DNA of 64,000 bases from Pedobacter sp. SL55. GTDB taxonomy: Bacteria > Bacteroidota > Bacteroidia > Sphingobacteriales > Sphingobacteriaceae. Where the stretch lies: assembly GCF_026625705.1 (NCBI RefSeq), contig NZ_CP113059.1, positions 2,232,001 to 2,296,000 on the forward strand. Reading direction: 5' to 3'. Positions 55,945 to 64,000 of this stretch are shown here, piece after piece (position 1 is the first letter of the stretch; every line of letters starts with the position of its first letter). Both the position numbers and the translations under genes were made by a program. Under the pieces are notes generated by a model. It was not told the DNA's origin and did not search any database. It was given only the letters and a program-made list of their open reading frames with translations.

Positions 55945-56499
55945 CTACGCAACAATAACCCTATCTTTCACTTTAACCGCTGGGTTTCCCTGATAAATGG
56001 TATAGGCTTCTAAGTCTTTAGTAGCCACAGAACCCACCGTTAGCACCGAATGAGATTTTAACGTAACTCCGGGGCAAACCGTTGCATTAGCACCTACCCA
56101 TGCGCCTTCTTCTAACACAATTGGCTTAACTATTAAGTCGAAATTAACGGATGTATAATTGTGGTTGCCTGTAAGTAGCAAGGCTTGTTGTGATACGCAA
56201 GCATTGGCCTCAATAGTTACCTCTTCTAAGTTTTCTATTCTGCACTCGGCCAGCCAAGCATGATCCCCAATTCGAAGTTTCCAAGGGTAGTGGATATAAA
56301 TTCCGGGCTTAATTCTTACATCTTTGCCTATTTTAGCTCCAAATAGTCTCAGTAAAAATACAATGATGGTGCTAAAGGGAATAATACCCGATCTGATGAA
56401 CAACACACTCACAAAATACCAAATCAGTATTTTTAGTGCAGACGCTCCTGCATCGAAATCTTTTCTGTCGAAATCTTTTTTAAGCTGCGTTTTTAACAT
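55945..56499 (-). CDS. WcaF-like polysaccharide acetyltransferase
   Basis: A 184-residue left-handed beta-helix (hexapeptide) acetyltransferase. The helix coils are visible as IGKDVRIKPGIYIHYPWKLR, GDHAWLAECRIENLEEVTIE, VLEEGAWVGANATVCPGVTL and SHSVLTVGSVATKDLEAYTI. H-N-Y (GNHNYTS) is the typical active-site His region. It is likely to acetylate an exopolysaccharide or lipid-linked sugar. It overlaps the exosortase-like gene by 20 bases and is the last gene of a four-gene cluster with two glycosyltransferases. Confidence 0.83.
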   Translation of the reverse strand: MLKTQLKKDFDRKDFDAGASALKILIWYFVSVLFIRSGIIPFSTIIVFLLRLFGAKIGKDVRIKPGIYIHYPWKLRIGDHAWLAECRIENLEEVTIEANACVSQQALLLTGNHNYTSVNFDLIVKPIVLEEGAWVGANATVCPGVTLKSHSVLTVGSVATKDLEAYTIYQGNPAVKVKDRVIVA

Positions 56500-57055
56500 G
56501 TGTACCCTTATTAGAATATCTGATCCAAAGGTAACATATTCCGATTAGAAGTAAATAGATAACAATGTTAAATAGGTCATGATGATCCATTCCGAATAAA
56601 GGATGCCGTCTGTCCCAATACAGTGAGAGCAGTACAAACCTCAAGATATTCATCAATTGGATTAAAATTAAACCTGCCGCTAAAAAGCCAAGCCTGTGTT
56701 TAAACGGATTAGGAAAGGTAAGACAAAACGCAGCAAAAACACTAATTACACCATAGCCTAAACAAGAATACACTAATCTGATACCACCTTTGCCCACCAC
56801 CATTAAATCTGTTTCGTTAGTAAGTACGGTGTAATTAAACCATCTCAGTATCGATGCTGAACTTTCTAAATAAAACCTACGCCACCACCTGATGTAGTTG
56901 AGGTGCTCATCTAAAAATGTACTGTACAAGCCGCCTTTTGCCGTAATGCCAATGTAAAATTCATTAAAGTAGTAAAACACGAAATAAAGGACGATAAAAA
57001 ATATAACGAACCTAATGTAGGGGTCTGGAAGAATACGTTTGATGGCTTTAATCAT
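56480..57055 (-). CDS. Exosortase/archaeosortase-family protein
   Basis: A 191-residue integral membrane protein with about five helices. The catalytic triad positions are present: Cys in RLVYSCLGYGVISVFA, Arg in LMNILRFVLLS and His in MDHHDLFNIVIY. The S-C-L-G variant replaces the canonical A-C-S-G motif. Exosortases cleave C-terminal sorting signals and hand proteins to an exopolysaccharide-linked process. In Sphingobacteriaceae, XrtY-type enzymes lie beside glycosyltransferases like these, so this may be an XrtY or a related branch; the subtype is inference. It overlaps the GT2 gene by 8 bases and the acetyltransferase gene by 20. Confidence 0.72.
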   Translation of the reverse strand: MIKAIKRILPDPYIRFVIFFIVLYFVFYYFNEFYIGITAKGGLYSTFLDEHLNYIRWWRRFYLESSASILRWFNYTVLTNETDLMVVGKGGIRLVYSCLGYGVISVFAAFCLTFPNPFKHRLGFLAAGLILIQLMNILRFVLLSLYWDRRHPLFGMDHHDLFNIVIYLLLIGICYLWIRYSNKGTHVKNAA

Positions 57056-57905
57056 GTTTCTTCAGTTTTTCTTCTATTTTGATGTCTACAATTATTCTAA
57101 ACCAAAAGCCCTGCAAAAAGTGGAATAAAATTCCGGTTTTACCATCTAAGATACCCAATTGAAATGTCATGCGGTAGCCAAAATAAAGCAAAGGTCTTAA
57201 AAATCGCGGCATGTTCCACCACATACGTTTTAGAAAGGCCATTCGCTGGTAGGGGTCGCCAAATAGCTTAGGTTTAATGGTTTGGCTTCTCAAAGCTTGC
57301 ATGCGTTCTACTTCTTCTTCGGCAACTAAATCACTGTAGCGGTTGTGTTTGCTAATCCAAAAGCTAATTTCATTTTCTTTGAGGTTTTCTTCTAAGATAT
57401 GTCCTTTTTTCCAAGTAATGGTTTTGCCGGGCACTACAAACCGATGATCCATATTTTCGTTGGTATCCGAAAATCCCACACCAGTGCGGAACATTTTTAA
57501 GAGATATTTGGGGTAATAGCCACCAAACCTAATCCACTTACCTTTAAAGAAATTTTTTCGGTTAAAATAGATGCCGTTAATACCTTTATAGGTGTCGTCA
57601 TCTTTGAAATTGGCCAATTGTTCAAAAAGTTCTGGCGTTACAATTTGGTCAGCATCAAGCCCTATAATCCAAGGGCTTTCAATATCAAAGTTCTTTAACG
57701 CGAAATCCCATTGTTTAGGGTGGTTTTCGAAAGCGTTAAACTTTACTGTAGCCCCAAAATCTGCGGCAATTTTTAAAGTTTGGTCGGTACTTCCAGAATC
57801 TAAAATAAAAAGTGGAGCGCCTAATTTGGCAATAGAATTTAACAAACGAGGAAGATGCTGTTCTTCGTTAAAAGTAAGTACAATAAAACTAAATTTACCA
57901 GCCAT
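57048..57905 (-). CDS. Glycosyltransferase family 2
   Basis: A 285-residue GT-A enzyme. It begins FSFIVLTFNEEQHLPRLLNS, followed by LDSGSTDQTLKIA, and the D-x-D-like IIGLDADQIVTPELF. The central FKGKWIRFGGYYPKYLLKMF pattern resembles WaaE/KdtX-type transferases of lipopolysaccharide-related sugar transfer. It has no clear signal peptide; the C-terminus has a hydrophobic tract (GILFHFLQGFWFRIIVDI) that may associate with the membrane. It is 14 bases downstream of the GT4 gene and overlaps the exosortase-like gene, so the cluster is one transcript. Confidence 0.85.
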   Translation of the reverse strand: MAGKFSFIVLTFNEEQHLPRLLNSIAKLGAPLFILDSGSTDQTLKIAADFGATVKFNAFENHPKQWDFALKNFDIESPWIIGLDADQIVTPELFEQLANFKDDDTYKGINGIYFNRKNFFKGKWIRFGGYYPKYLLKMFRTGVGFSDTNENMDHRFVVPGKTITWKKGHILEENLKENEISFWISKHNRYSDLVAEEEVERMQALRSQTIKPKLFGDPYQRMAFLKRMWWNMPRFLRPLLYFGYRMTFQLGILDGKTGILFHFLQGFWFRIIVDIKIEEKLKKHD

Positions 57906-57919
57906 TAGAGCAAGTAAAG

Positions 57920-59035
57920 TTAAACAAAACTGTGGTATAAGTTTGTATATTGTTTTACTAAATTCTCTGAGGCAAAATCACTTCTGATAACAGATGGAGC
58001 ACTTATTCTAATTTGTATTCTTTTGCTTAGGTCATGGTATGAGCTAACAATTTGCTCCGAAATTTCCTCGGTTTTCAATGTACTTACCCAACCCAGTTGA
58101 TGTTCCTTTACATAATCGGCCAAACCTACTTCTTCACTTATCAATACAGGCGTGCCCATGGCTAAACTCTCTACAATCACATTGGCAAAATTCTCGTTAT
58201 AAGAAGTTAATACCAAAAGCTGCTTGTTTGCCATTAGTTTAAATTTATCTTCATTGGCGATATGGCCCAGCCACTCTATTTTATTGCCGATATCTAGGTT
58301 GCTCGCTAACTCTTTTAAACTTTGTACATAAGCTTTATCGCCAGTGCCCGCTATGGCCAGTTGCCAAGGAATTGTTAAAGTTGGTAGTGCTTCAAAAAGC
58401 AATTCCAAGCCTTTTTTTTCTTCAATTCGAGATAAGAAAAGCAACTGGTAAGGCTCCTTATTTTCGACATCTGTAACAGTAATTGCTTGCGGAAACGATA
58501 CAAAATTTGGAATTACCGTAATGCCATTTACTTCGCAGGTTTGCGCTACATCTCGTTGTTCTTTGTTGCTGGTAGCATGAATATGGCAATAACGTAAAAG
58601 ACTTTTTCCTAAAAAGAAATGTATGGCATCTTTAAATTTAGAATTACGGTTAGTTAAGCTGTAGCTGGTTAACATTCCTCTGGGAGACAACACTACCTTT
58701 ACACCATGCAGTTTGGCTACTAAACAAGAAAAAATAGAAACTAAGTTCCACCAGGCGTGAATGTGAATGATAAGCTTATTGTTTGGTGTTTGGCGTTTGG
58801 TGTTTTTGATGGTTTGATGTAAGAACCACAGCAACGATGGCGAAAAATGCGTATGGTCTTTGGTTAGGCGTTTAAAATAATAAACTTTAACTCCATCCAC
58901 TAAGGTTTTTTTACCGATAGGCACATTCAATTCTTCTTTGCCATTGGCGGTGGTAGCCAGCACGGTTACCTCATGTCCAGCTTTGGTCAGCTCTTCGGAT
59001 AGTTTAGCTACCGACATGGTCGGCCCGCCGTACAC
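57920..59035 (-). CDS. Glycosyltransferase family 4 (5' end unclear)
   Basis: A GT-B enzyme with 371 residues from GTG 59035. The N-terminal glycine motif GGPTMSVAKLSEELTKAGHE and the donor-binding block VIVESLAMGTPVLISEEVGL are clear. VVLSPRGMLTSYS and VIPNFVSFPQ are family GT4 features. The frame continues upstream for 19 codons as K-I-I-Q-I-C-A-A-Y-K-P-A-F-V-Y, the conserved first Rossmann strand, to a CTG at 59092 with a TGA just before it. No ATG, GTG or TTG lies in that extension. The true start is therefore unclear; CTG or a lost ATG is possible. It heads the exosortase cluster. Confidence 0.8.
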   Translation of the reverse strand: MYGGPTMSVAKLSEELTKAGHEVTVLATTANGKEELNVPIGKKTLVDGVKVYYFKRLTKDHTHFSPSLLWFLHQTIKNTKRQTPNNKLIIHIHAWWNLVSIFSCLVAKLHGVKVVLSPRGMLTSYSLTNRNSKFKDAIHFFLGKSLLRYCHIHATSNKEQRDVAQTCEVNGITVIPNFVSFPQAITVTDVENKEPYQLLFLSRIEEKKGLELLFEALPTLTIPWQLAIAGTGDKAYVQSLKELASNLDIGNKIEWLGHIANEDKFKLMANKQLLVLTSYNENFANVIVESLAMGTPVLISEEVGLADYVKEHQLGWVSTLKTEEISEQIVSSYHDLSKRIQIRISAPSVIRSDFASENLVKQYTNLYHSFV

Positions 59036-59089
59036 AAAAGCTGGCTTATAGGCTGCACATATTTGGATGATTTTAAGCTTCGCAGTTTT

Positions 59090-59165
59090 CAGGGATCAGG
59101 AATTAGGAGTTAGTATTTAATATCTGATAAATAAAAGCCAATGAACTATTGAACCAATGAACCAT
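59090..59165. repeat. Quasi-repeat patch, GGATCAGGAATTAGGAGTTA and AATGAACCAATGAACC words
   Basis: It sits between the GT4 and permease genes. The patch abuts the missing start of the GT4 gene and runs into the permease 3' end. Confidence 0.45.
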
Positions 59166-61107
59166 TTTCTTCTTTTGCCAATTTGCTATGCTTGTAACCA
59201 TAAGAAAAGTAAACAACAAGGCCAACCAACAGCCATGTTCCGAAGCCTATCCAGTTGCTTAGCTCTAGCTCGCACATCATATATAAACAGCTTATTAGTC
59301 CCAAAACTGGTATAAGCGATAGGTTTTTCTTGACACAAAAATAAGTTACAATAAGGCAAATGAAAAAGAAAATCCACATTGGGATTTTGTGTTTAAACAA
59401 ATGCCAGCCGCTTTCGTATTTTTTATCGTAAGCAATGCTTGATCTGCTCATGAAGCTTTCATACTGCTCAGGTTTAAGGCTGCTTAAATAAGCTTCGGCA
59501 TCAATCTGTTTGCCTTGTAACACCACCGGACTAGCGCTAATCTCCTGTTTTACTGTTTGTAATTCTTCGCTGTTTAAAGAAGTTACAAAAGCTACAGGGC
59601 TAAGCACCTTTGCTTCGTTAGTTACAAAGGCTAATGTTTCTTTTTTAAATTGGGTAAATGCAATAGCCAAGCCGCCTATAAATAAAAGAGGGGCAATGTA
59701 TTTGGCATTGGCATAAGGGATTTTAAATTTTCCGCGTTGTACATCGGGTCTGTTTTGCAATACTAAAACACCCGCACAAACCAAAACAAAGGCAAACAGT
59801 GTACCTATAGAACAAAGATCGGTTACGGTAGTTAAGTTTAAGAATAATGATGGAATGGCCACTACAAAACCAACTACTATGGTAGAAAATGATGGTGTTT
59901 TGTATTTGGGATGTATTTTTGAGAATTTTTTAGGTAGTAAACCATCGCGGCTCATGCTCATCCAGATACGTGGCTGCCCCATTTGGAAAACCAAAAGCAC
60001 AGATGCCATGGCAAATACTGCACTTACCGCAATAATACCACTCATCAGTTTTAAATCTATTTGGTCAAAAACGTAAGCCAAAGGATCGCCTACGGCCAAA
60101 GTGTTATATTTTACAATTCCGGTTAATACCAAGGCAATGGCAATGTACAAAGTGGTACAGATAATGATGGCCCACATCATGCCTCTGGGTAAATCGCGTT
60201 GTGGATTTTTACACTCTTCGGCAGTGGTAGAAATGGCATCGAAACCGATATAAGCGAAAAATACAGCAGATACACCTTTCAATACGCCAGAAATTCCGTT
60301 AGGGGCAAATGGGTTCCAGTTTTCTGTATCTACGTAAAACACACCCACGGCCAATACCAATAAAATTACTGCCAATTTTACAATTACCATAGCATTGCTG
60401 GCATTTCTAGATTCTTTCATACCTCTGTATACCAGCCATGTGATGAAAATGATAATGGCCAATGCCGGGATATCGGCTACTAAATGGAAACCAGCAATTT
60501 GTGGAGCGGTGTTCCAAGCGTTGGCCGCAATGCGTGTGGCATCGTCTAAATTGGCCATGCTTTTTCCTGCATTTACCAAAGCTTCGGCATGTTGATGTCC
60601 GTTATAAGCGCTTAAATAATCCATACTTGCCCAATCTGGTACATGAATACCATTGATGCCCAAGGCAGGTATTTTGATGGAGGAGAGCAGCCCAGTAAAG
60701 TAATCGGACCAAGAAATGGCCACGGTAATGTTGCCAATGGCGTATTCCATAATGAGCGACCAACCGATAATCCAGGCCACAAGCTCGCCAAAAGCTACGT
60801 AAGAATAGGTATAGGCACTGCCCGAAACTGGTACCATTGATGCAAATTCGGCATAGGCAAAAGCCGCAAAACTACAGGCAATGGCCGTAAATATGAACAA
60901 GAAAATTACCGCGGGACCACCATCGGCACTGGCTTTACCAATGGTACTGAAAATGCCGGCGCCAATAATAGCCGCAATACCAAAAGCAGTAAGGTCTCTT
61001 ACACCTAGGGTTTTATGTAAAGATCCACTCTCATGGTCGCCGTATCCTTTTGCCGCATCGGCCAATATTTTACTAACGGATTTTTTTCTGAATAGGTTTT
61101 TTAGCAT
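59146..61107 (-). CDS. APC-family amino acid permease (CAT-like)
   Basis: A 653-residue polytopic membrane protein with at least 12 helices. LTAFGIAAIIGAGIFSTIGK is the conserved first-helix motif of the APC superfamily, followed by AYAEFASMVPVSGSAYTYSY and FFAYIGFDAISTTAEECKNP (CAT family). An insertion of about 90 residues lies after the fifth helix (the region with NGHQHAEALVNAG). A second, C-terminal membrane block with an extracytoplasmic stretch (TLAFVTNEAKVLSPVAFVTS) is longer than usual. It probably imports cationic or neutral amino acids; specificity is not determined. It is monocistronic. Confidence 0.85.
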   Translation of the reverse strand: MLKNLFRKKSVSKILADAAKGYGDHESGSLHKTLGVRDLTAFGIAAIIGAGIFSTIGKASADGGPAVIFLFIFTAIACSFAAFAYAEFASMVPVSGSAYTYSYVAFGELVAWIIGWSLIMEYAIGNITVAISWSDYFTGLLSSIKIPALGINGIHVPDWASMDYLSAYNGHQHAEALVNAGKSMANLDDATRIAANAWNTAPQIAGFHLVADIPALAIIIFITWLVYRGMKESRNASNAMVIVKLAVILLVLAVGVFYVDTENWNPFAPNGISGVLKGVSAVFFAYIGFDAISTTAEECKNPQRDLPRGMMWAIIICTTLYIAIALVLTGIVKYNTLAVGDPLAYVFDQIDLKLMSGIIAVSAVFAMASVLLVFQMGQPRIWMSMSRDGLLPKKFSKIHPKYKTPSFSTIVVGFVVAIPSLFLNLTTVTDLCSIGTLFAFVLVCAGVLVLQNRPDVQRGKFKIPYANAKYIAPLLFIGGLAIAFTQFKKETLAFVTNEAKVLSPVAFVTSLNSEELQTVKQEISASPVVLQGKQIDAEAYLSSLKPEQYESFMSRSSIAYDKKYESGWHLFKHKIPMWIFFFICLIVTYFCVKKNLSLIPVLGLISCLYMMCELELSNWIGFGTWLLVGLVVYFSYGYKHSKLAKEENGSLVQ

Positions 61108-61275
61108 GCGCTATGGTTTGTTTGATGATGGCGCAATTTACGATTTTCTTTCGTTTATCGTTTTTTGTCTTTTGTTTTTAGTTCATCGTTTTCAGTCTCT
61201 TACCTTTCGTTTTGTTTTAGCGTCATCTCTACGGTAGCAGTAGGAGAGATTTGTTTGTTTCTTTGTATTAAACCT

Positions 61276-61507
61276 GTTGTTGGTGTTATCACCAACAACT
61301 AGAAAGTATTTGGTTGGTGATAACACCAACCAAAGGAAAAAGATAAAGATGAACCACAAAAGGTACAAAGCATAAAAAGTTTTAGGCCGTGTTTGTACAT
61401 CTAAAAAGATAACTATTGTAGCTAATTTATATCCAAAATTAATAGCTATAAATTGTTCCGAACAGTTATCGTGTTATCACCAACAACGAAAAGGTATTGA
61501 TAACACC
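61276..61507. repeat. GTTGGTG-TTAT-CACCAAC palindromes, two-unit repeat
   Basis: Q1 (61276-61299) is GTTGTTGGTG TTAT CACCAACAAC, and Q2 (61310-61333) is TTGGTTGGTG ATAA CACCAACCAA. A second unit at 61471-61507 keeps GTGTTATCACCAACAAC and GATAACACC but lacks the GGTTG part. Both units are followed by CCAAAGGAAAAA. The gap 61108-61610 contains these and quasi-repeats; no gene is seen. Confidence 0.75.
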
Positions 61508-61564
61508 TCCCAAAGGAAAAAAGCAAAGGCAAAAGGTTAATGTTTTTGCGGTGCTACTATGTTG

Positions 61565-61601
61565 GAGATTTCTCCACTCGCTTTGCTGCGGCCGAAATGA
61601 C
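61565..61601. repeat. REP-like element, family B
   Basis: AGATTTCTCCACTCGCTTTG to GGCCGAAATGACG is a family B arm next to the M3 peptidase stop. Confidence 0.6.
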
Positions 61602-61610
61602 GCATGGTCG

Positions 61611-63320
61611 CTACCCCAACTTCTCCAATTCCTCTTTCACAAAGGCAGCTAATTCTTTAATGTAAGTTGCGCTGAAATCAAACTTAATCCCTGCGGTTTC
61701 GTAAATTTCGTTCATTGGCTTTGTATAGCCCAAGGCTAAAGCGTCTAAATACTGCTGTAAACCTTTTTCAGGATCTTGCTTGTAGTTTTTCCAAACGGCA
61801 ATGGCACCTAATTGCGCAATGGCGTATTCTATGTAATAAAAAGGTACTTCAAATAAGTGTAATTGCTTTTGCCAAACGTTGCCAAATTGCTGTTCAAAAT
61901 CAGTCCAATCTACAAAGCCGGCACCAAAGCGGGTATAAATTTGTTTAAATGCCTCTTCTCTATCAGCAGCGTTATGCTCTGGGTTGGTGTAAATCCAATG
62001 CTGAAACTGATCAATTACTGCTACCCAAGGTAGAGTTTTCAATACATCAACCAATTGTTCTTTTTTGGCTCTAACTAAGTCTTCCTCTTTATCAAAATAA
62101 ACCGACCATTGATCCATAGAAATCAGCTCCATGCTCATTGATGCCAACTCTGCCACTTCAGAAGGGCAGTGTTTAAAGTCGTTAAGCTCTAAATTGGCGG
62201 TTAAAAAGGTATGTATGGCGTGGCCACCTTCGTGTACCATGGTGGTTAAATCTCTTAGCGAATTGGCCGAATTCATGAAAATAAACGGTGCGCCAGTTTC
62301 TGCTAAAGGATAATTGTAGCCACCGGGCGCTTTGCTTTTTCTGCTTTCAACATCAAACAAGTTGTTAGCTTTCATAAAGGCTAATTTTTCGCCCAAACTG
62401 CTATCAATTTTATCGAAACAAGCAATAGATTTGTCTATTAAATCTTCTCCATTTTGGAAAGGTTTTAAGGCTGGTTTACCTGTAGTGCTTACCTCCAAAT
62501 CCCAAGGTTTTAGCGAGGTTAGGCTTAAAGCTTCTTTGCGTTTATCGGCCTGTTCTTTTAATATTGGAACAATTTCCTTTTCAATAGCTGTTGCAAAATC
62601 ATAGCAGTCTTTAGGGGTATAATCAAACCTGCCCAAAGCTTGGAACATGTAATCGCGGTAATTCTCGAAACCAGCATTTAATGCTACTTGGTGGCGTAGC
62701 TTTACGAGTTCGTCGAATAAGATGTTGAGCTGGTCTTTATCTACCAATCTACGTTTTTGTATGGTTTCCCAAGCATTTTGGCGCACGCTTCGATCGGTAT
62801 CTTTTAAGAAATTACCAGCCTGCTCTAAGGTGTATTCTTGTCCGTTTAGCTCTACGCTCATAGCACCAGTAACACCTTGGTATTGTTGTTGTTTTACTTG
62901 TAGCTCTGTAAATAATGGGATGTTTTCTTCCCTAAATAATTCTAAAGCCTTTTTTACTGCACGTAGGTAAACAAAATATTTTTGTTGGTCTAGCTCATCT
63001 ACATAGTCGTTTTCCACCAGTTTCTTGTTCAGCTCGTTGGCTAGTGGCGCAATTTTAGGTTCAATTTCTGTGGCAAAATATTGGAAATCTTTTACCAATT
63101 GTTCATTGGCGGTATCGCAGCTCATTTTAATATATCGCCAAGCAAAGTCTTCTTCTAAAGCCGCTTCTAACTCGCTCTTGTCGCGTAGCCATTGCTCTAA
63201 CTCGGCGGCGCTGTTGATAGGTCTGTTTTGTAGTTCTTCAAAAATAGGAGCTAGGTTCTCCCATTTAATTGCTAGGTTTTGGGGTATGTATGTGCGTTGT
63301 TTTTTAGCGATAGTGTTCAT
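61611..63320 (-). CDS. M3 family oligoendopeptidase
   Basis: A 569-residue zinc metallopeptidase. The zinc site H-E-G-G-H is in TTMVHEGGHAIHTFLTANLE, with the third ligand Glu in SEVAELASMSMELISM. The C-terminal domain includes WQKQLHLFEVPFYYIEYAIA, conserved in PepF-like members. It has no signal peptide, so it is a cytoplasmic oligopeptidase degrading short peptides. The chain is complete for the family. It is monocistronic, with family B and GTTGGTG repeats downstream. Confidence 0.9.
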   Translation of the reverse strand: MNTIAKKQRTYIPQNLAIKWENLAPIFEELQNRPINSAAELEQWLRDKSELEAALEEDFAWRYIKMSCDTANEQLVKDFQYFATEIEPKIAPLANELNKKLVENDYVDELDQQKYFVYLRAVKKALELFREENIPLFTELQVKQQQYQGVTGAMSVELNGQEYTLEQAGNFLKDTDRSVRQNAWETIQKRRLVDKDQLNILFDELVKLRHQVALNAGFENYRDYMFQALGRFDYTPKDCYDFATAIEKEIVPILKEQADKRKEALSLTSLKPWDLEVSTTGKPALKPFQNGEDLIDKSIACFDKIDSSLGEKLAFMKANNLFDVESRKSKAPGGYNYPLAETGAPFIFMNSANSLRDLTTMVHEGGHAIHTFLTANLELNDFKHCPSEVAELASMSMELISMDQWSVYFDKEEDLVRAKKEQLVDVLKTLPWVAVIDQFQHWIYTNPEHNAADREEAFKQIYTRFGAGFVDWTDFEQQFGNVWQKQLHLFEVPFYYIEYAIAQLGAIAVWKNYKQDPEKGLQQYLDALALGYTKPMNEIYETAGIKFDFSATYIKELAAFVKEELEKLG

Positions 63321-63543
63321 ATCTGTACTTGCTCTTTGCTATAAATGCGAATGAAATTAATAAAACTTAAACGGTGTTTAACGACGAATGTTTTAGCTGT
63401 GTGCTAAGTTAAATATTTAGGTTGGTACCCACCGTTGTCGAGCAATAAAAAATAGTGATCAATTTATTAAAAAGCTACTTAGTGCTAAATCGATCGCTAA
63501 TTTTTCGGTAGGTTGTAGAAATAATCGTGAAAGGAAGGTGTAA

Positions 63544-63988
63544 TCACTTCGTAAAATTGCCATCCAAGGCTTTTTTCTGCATCTTCAGGTAAGATAAGGC
63601 ACCAGTGCTCCACAGCGCCCAAATGATAAGTACCCGATTGGAAAAATAGCCTCAGTAGTCGCAAACGGTCGGTGTTTAGTCCAAAGGCATCTCTTTGGTT
63701 GAGGTATTGTGCTACATTGCCCGGAAATACCGCAACAAAGAAAAGGGCAAGCACAATGCCCACCTTCGGTCGCTGTTTTACAATCAATAGCATTGCCAAG
63801 CCCAACATGATTTCTGCAATACCTGATAGCACTACCGTGGTATCTTTGTGAAGCGGTACCCAGTTGGGCACTTGCGCTTGAAATTCCTTACGTTGAAACG
63901 TGAGGTGCCCGATGCCCGCTAGCACCATGAAAGTTCCCAGCAGTATTCTGGCACTTTTTTGAAATATAGACGTAGTAACAAGATGCAT
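63544..63988 (-). CDS. DoxX-like membrane protein, apparent frameshift near the 3' end
   Basis: A protein of about 147 residues after repair. Helices are visible as ARILLGTFMVLAGIGHLTFQ, TVVLSGIAEIMLGLAMLLIV and VGIVLALFFVAVFPGNVAQY. The F-P-G-N-V-A-Q-Y and DAFGLNTDRLRLLRLFFQ signatures belong to the DoxX-like superfamily. After Q-S the frame given leads to a polar tail ending at 63497. Removing one G of the minus-strand G3 run (plus-strand C at 63633-63635) instead gives V-L-I-I-W-A-L-W-S-T-G-A-L, the expected final helix, and a stop at 63544. The function is unknown, possibly electron transfer or quinone related. Confidence 0.7.
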
Positions 63989-64000
63989 TTAACTTCGCTT

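Overview
The window looks like a chromosomal segment of a low-GC member of the Bacteroidota, most likely family Sphingobacteriaceae (Pedobacter-like). This is inferred from gene content and not from any database search. Supporting evidence is a FecR/SusC/SusD locus, ParAB-DUF5683-DapB-LepB synteny, a long class II IlvC, -7 promoter boxes of the form TAnnTTTG, weak Shine-Dalgarno sites, and the style of the intergenic repeats.

Layout. 1-1070: the right end of an ISL3-type insertion sequence abutting a beheaded lipocalin-like gene, then a small Cys-rich CWC gene. 1083-7848: a divergent TPR histidine kinase/LuxR-type regulator pair, a peptide-binding lipoprotein, a binding-protein-like fragment, a DUF2891 protein and an FMN reductase. 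8026-14992: parA, parB, DUF5683, dapB, lepB, a DUF4139 protein and a DoxX protein. 15345-19266: an ECF sigma factor with its partner membrane protein and a beta-barrel protein, an ABC ATPase and a small lipoprotein. 19712-36699: a complete minus-strand branched-chain amino acid locus, transcribed ilvE, ilvD, ilvB, ilvN, ilvC, leuC, methyltransferase, leuD, small secreted protein, double ABC ATPase, leuB, leuA, ilvA. 36995-41003: acetyltransferase, atpDC, an RmlD-like reductase and a peroxiredoxin. 41226-53663: sigma factor/FecR followed by SusC, SusD, DUF4843, PKD-like lipoprotein, a TlpA-like thioredoxin and a double trypsin/PDZ protein. 53835-55770: tRNA-Arg(ACG), adk, obgE. 55945-59092: an exosortase-type protein with two glycosyltransferases and an acetyltransferase. 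59146-63988: amino acid permease, M3 oligopeptidase, DoxX-like protein.

Most notable. The ilv locus carries two unannotated leader peptides, each directly followed by an intrinsic terminator. One (36699-36598) has 16 branched-chain residues of 33 and precedes ilvE. The other (35522-35448) is isoleucine-rich and precedes ilvD. This looks like two-tier transcription attenuation. Six otherwise ordinary genes (lepB, the DUF4139 gene, a small lipoprotein, a small secreted protein, atpC and a DoxX gene) each carry one single-base length change in a homopolymer. This points either to consensus errors or to slippage-tolerated genes. Intergenic DNA is dense with several families of palindromic and quasi-repetitive elements, some of which enter coding sequence (ilvB N-terminus, leuC C-terminus).
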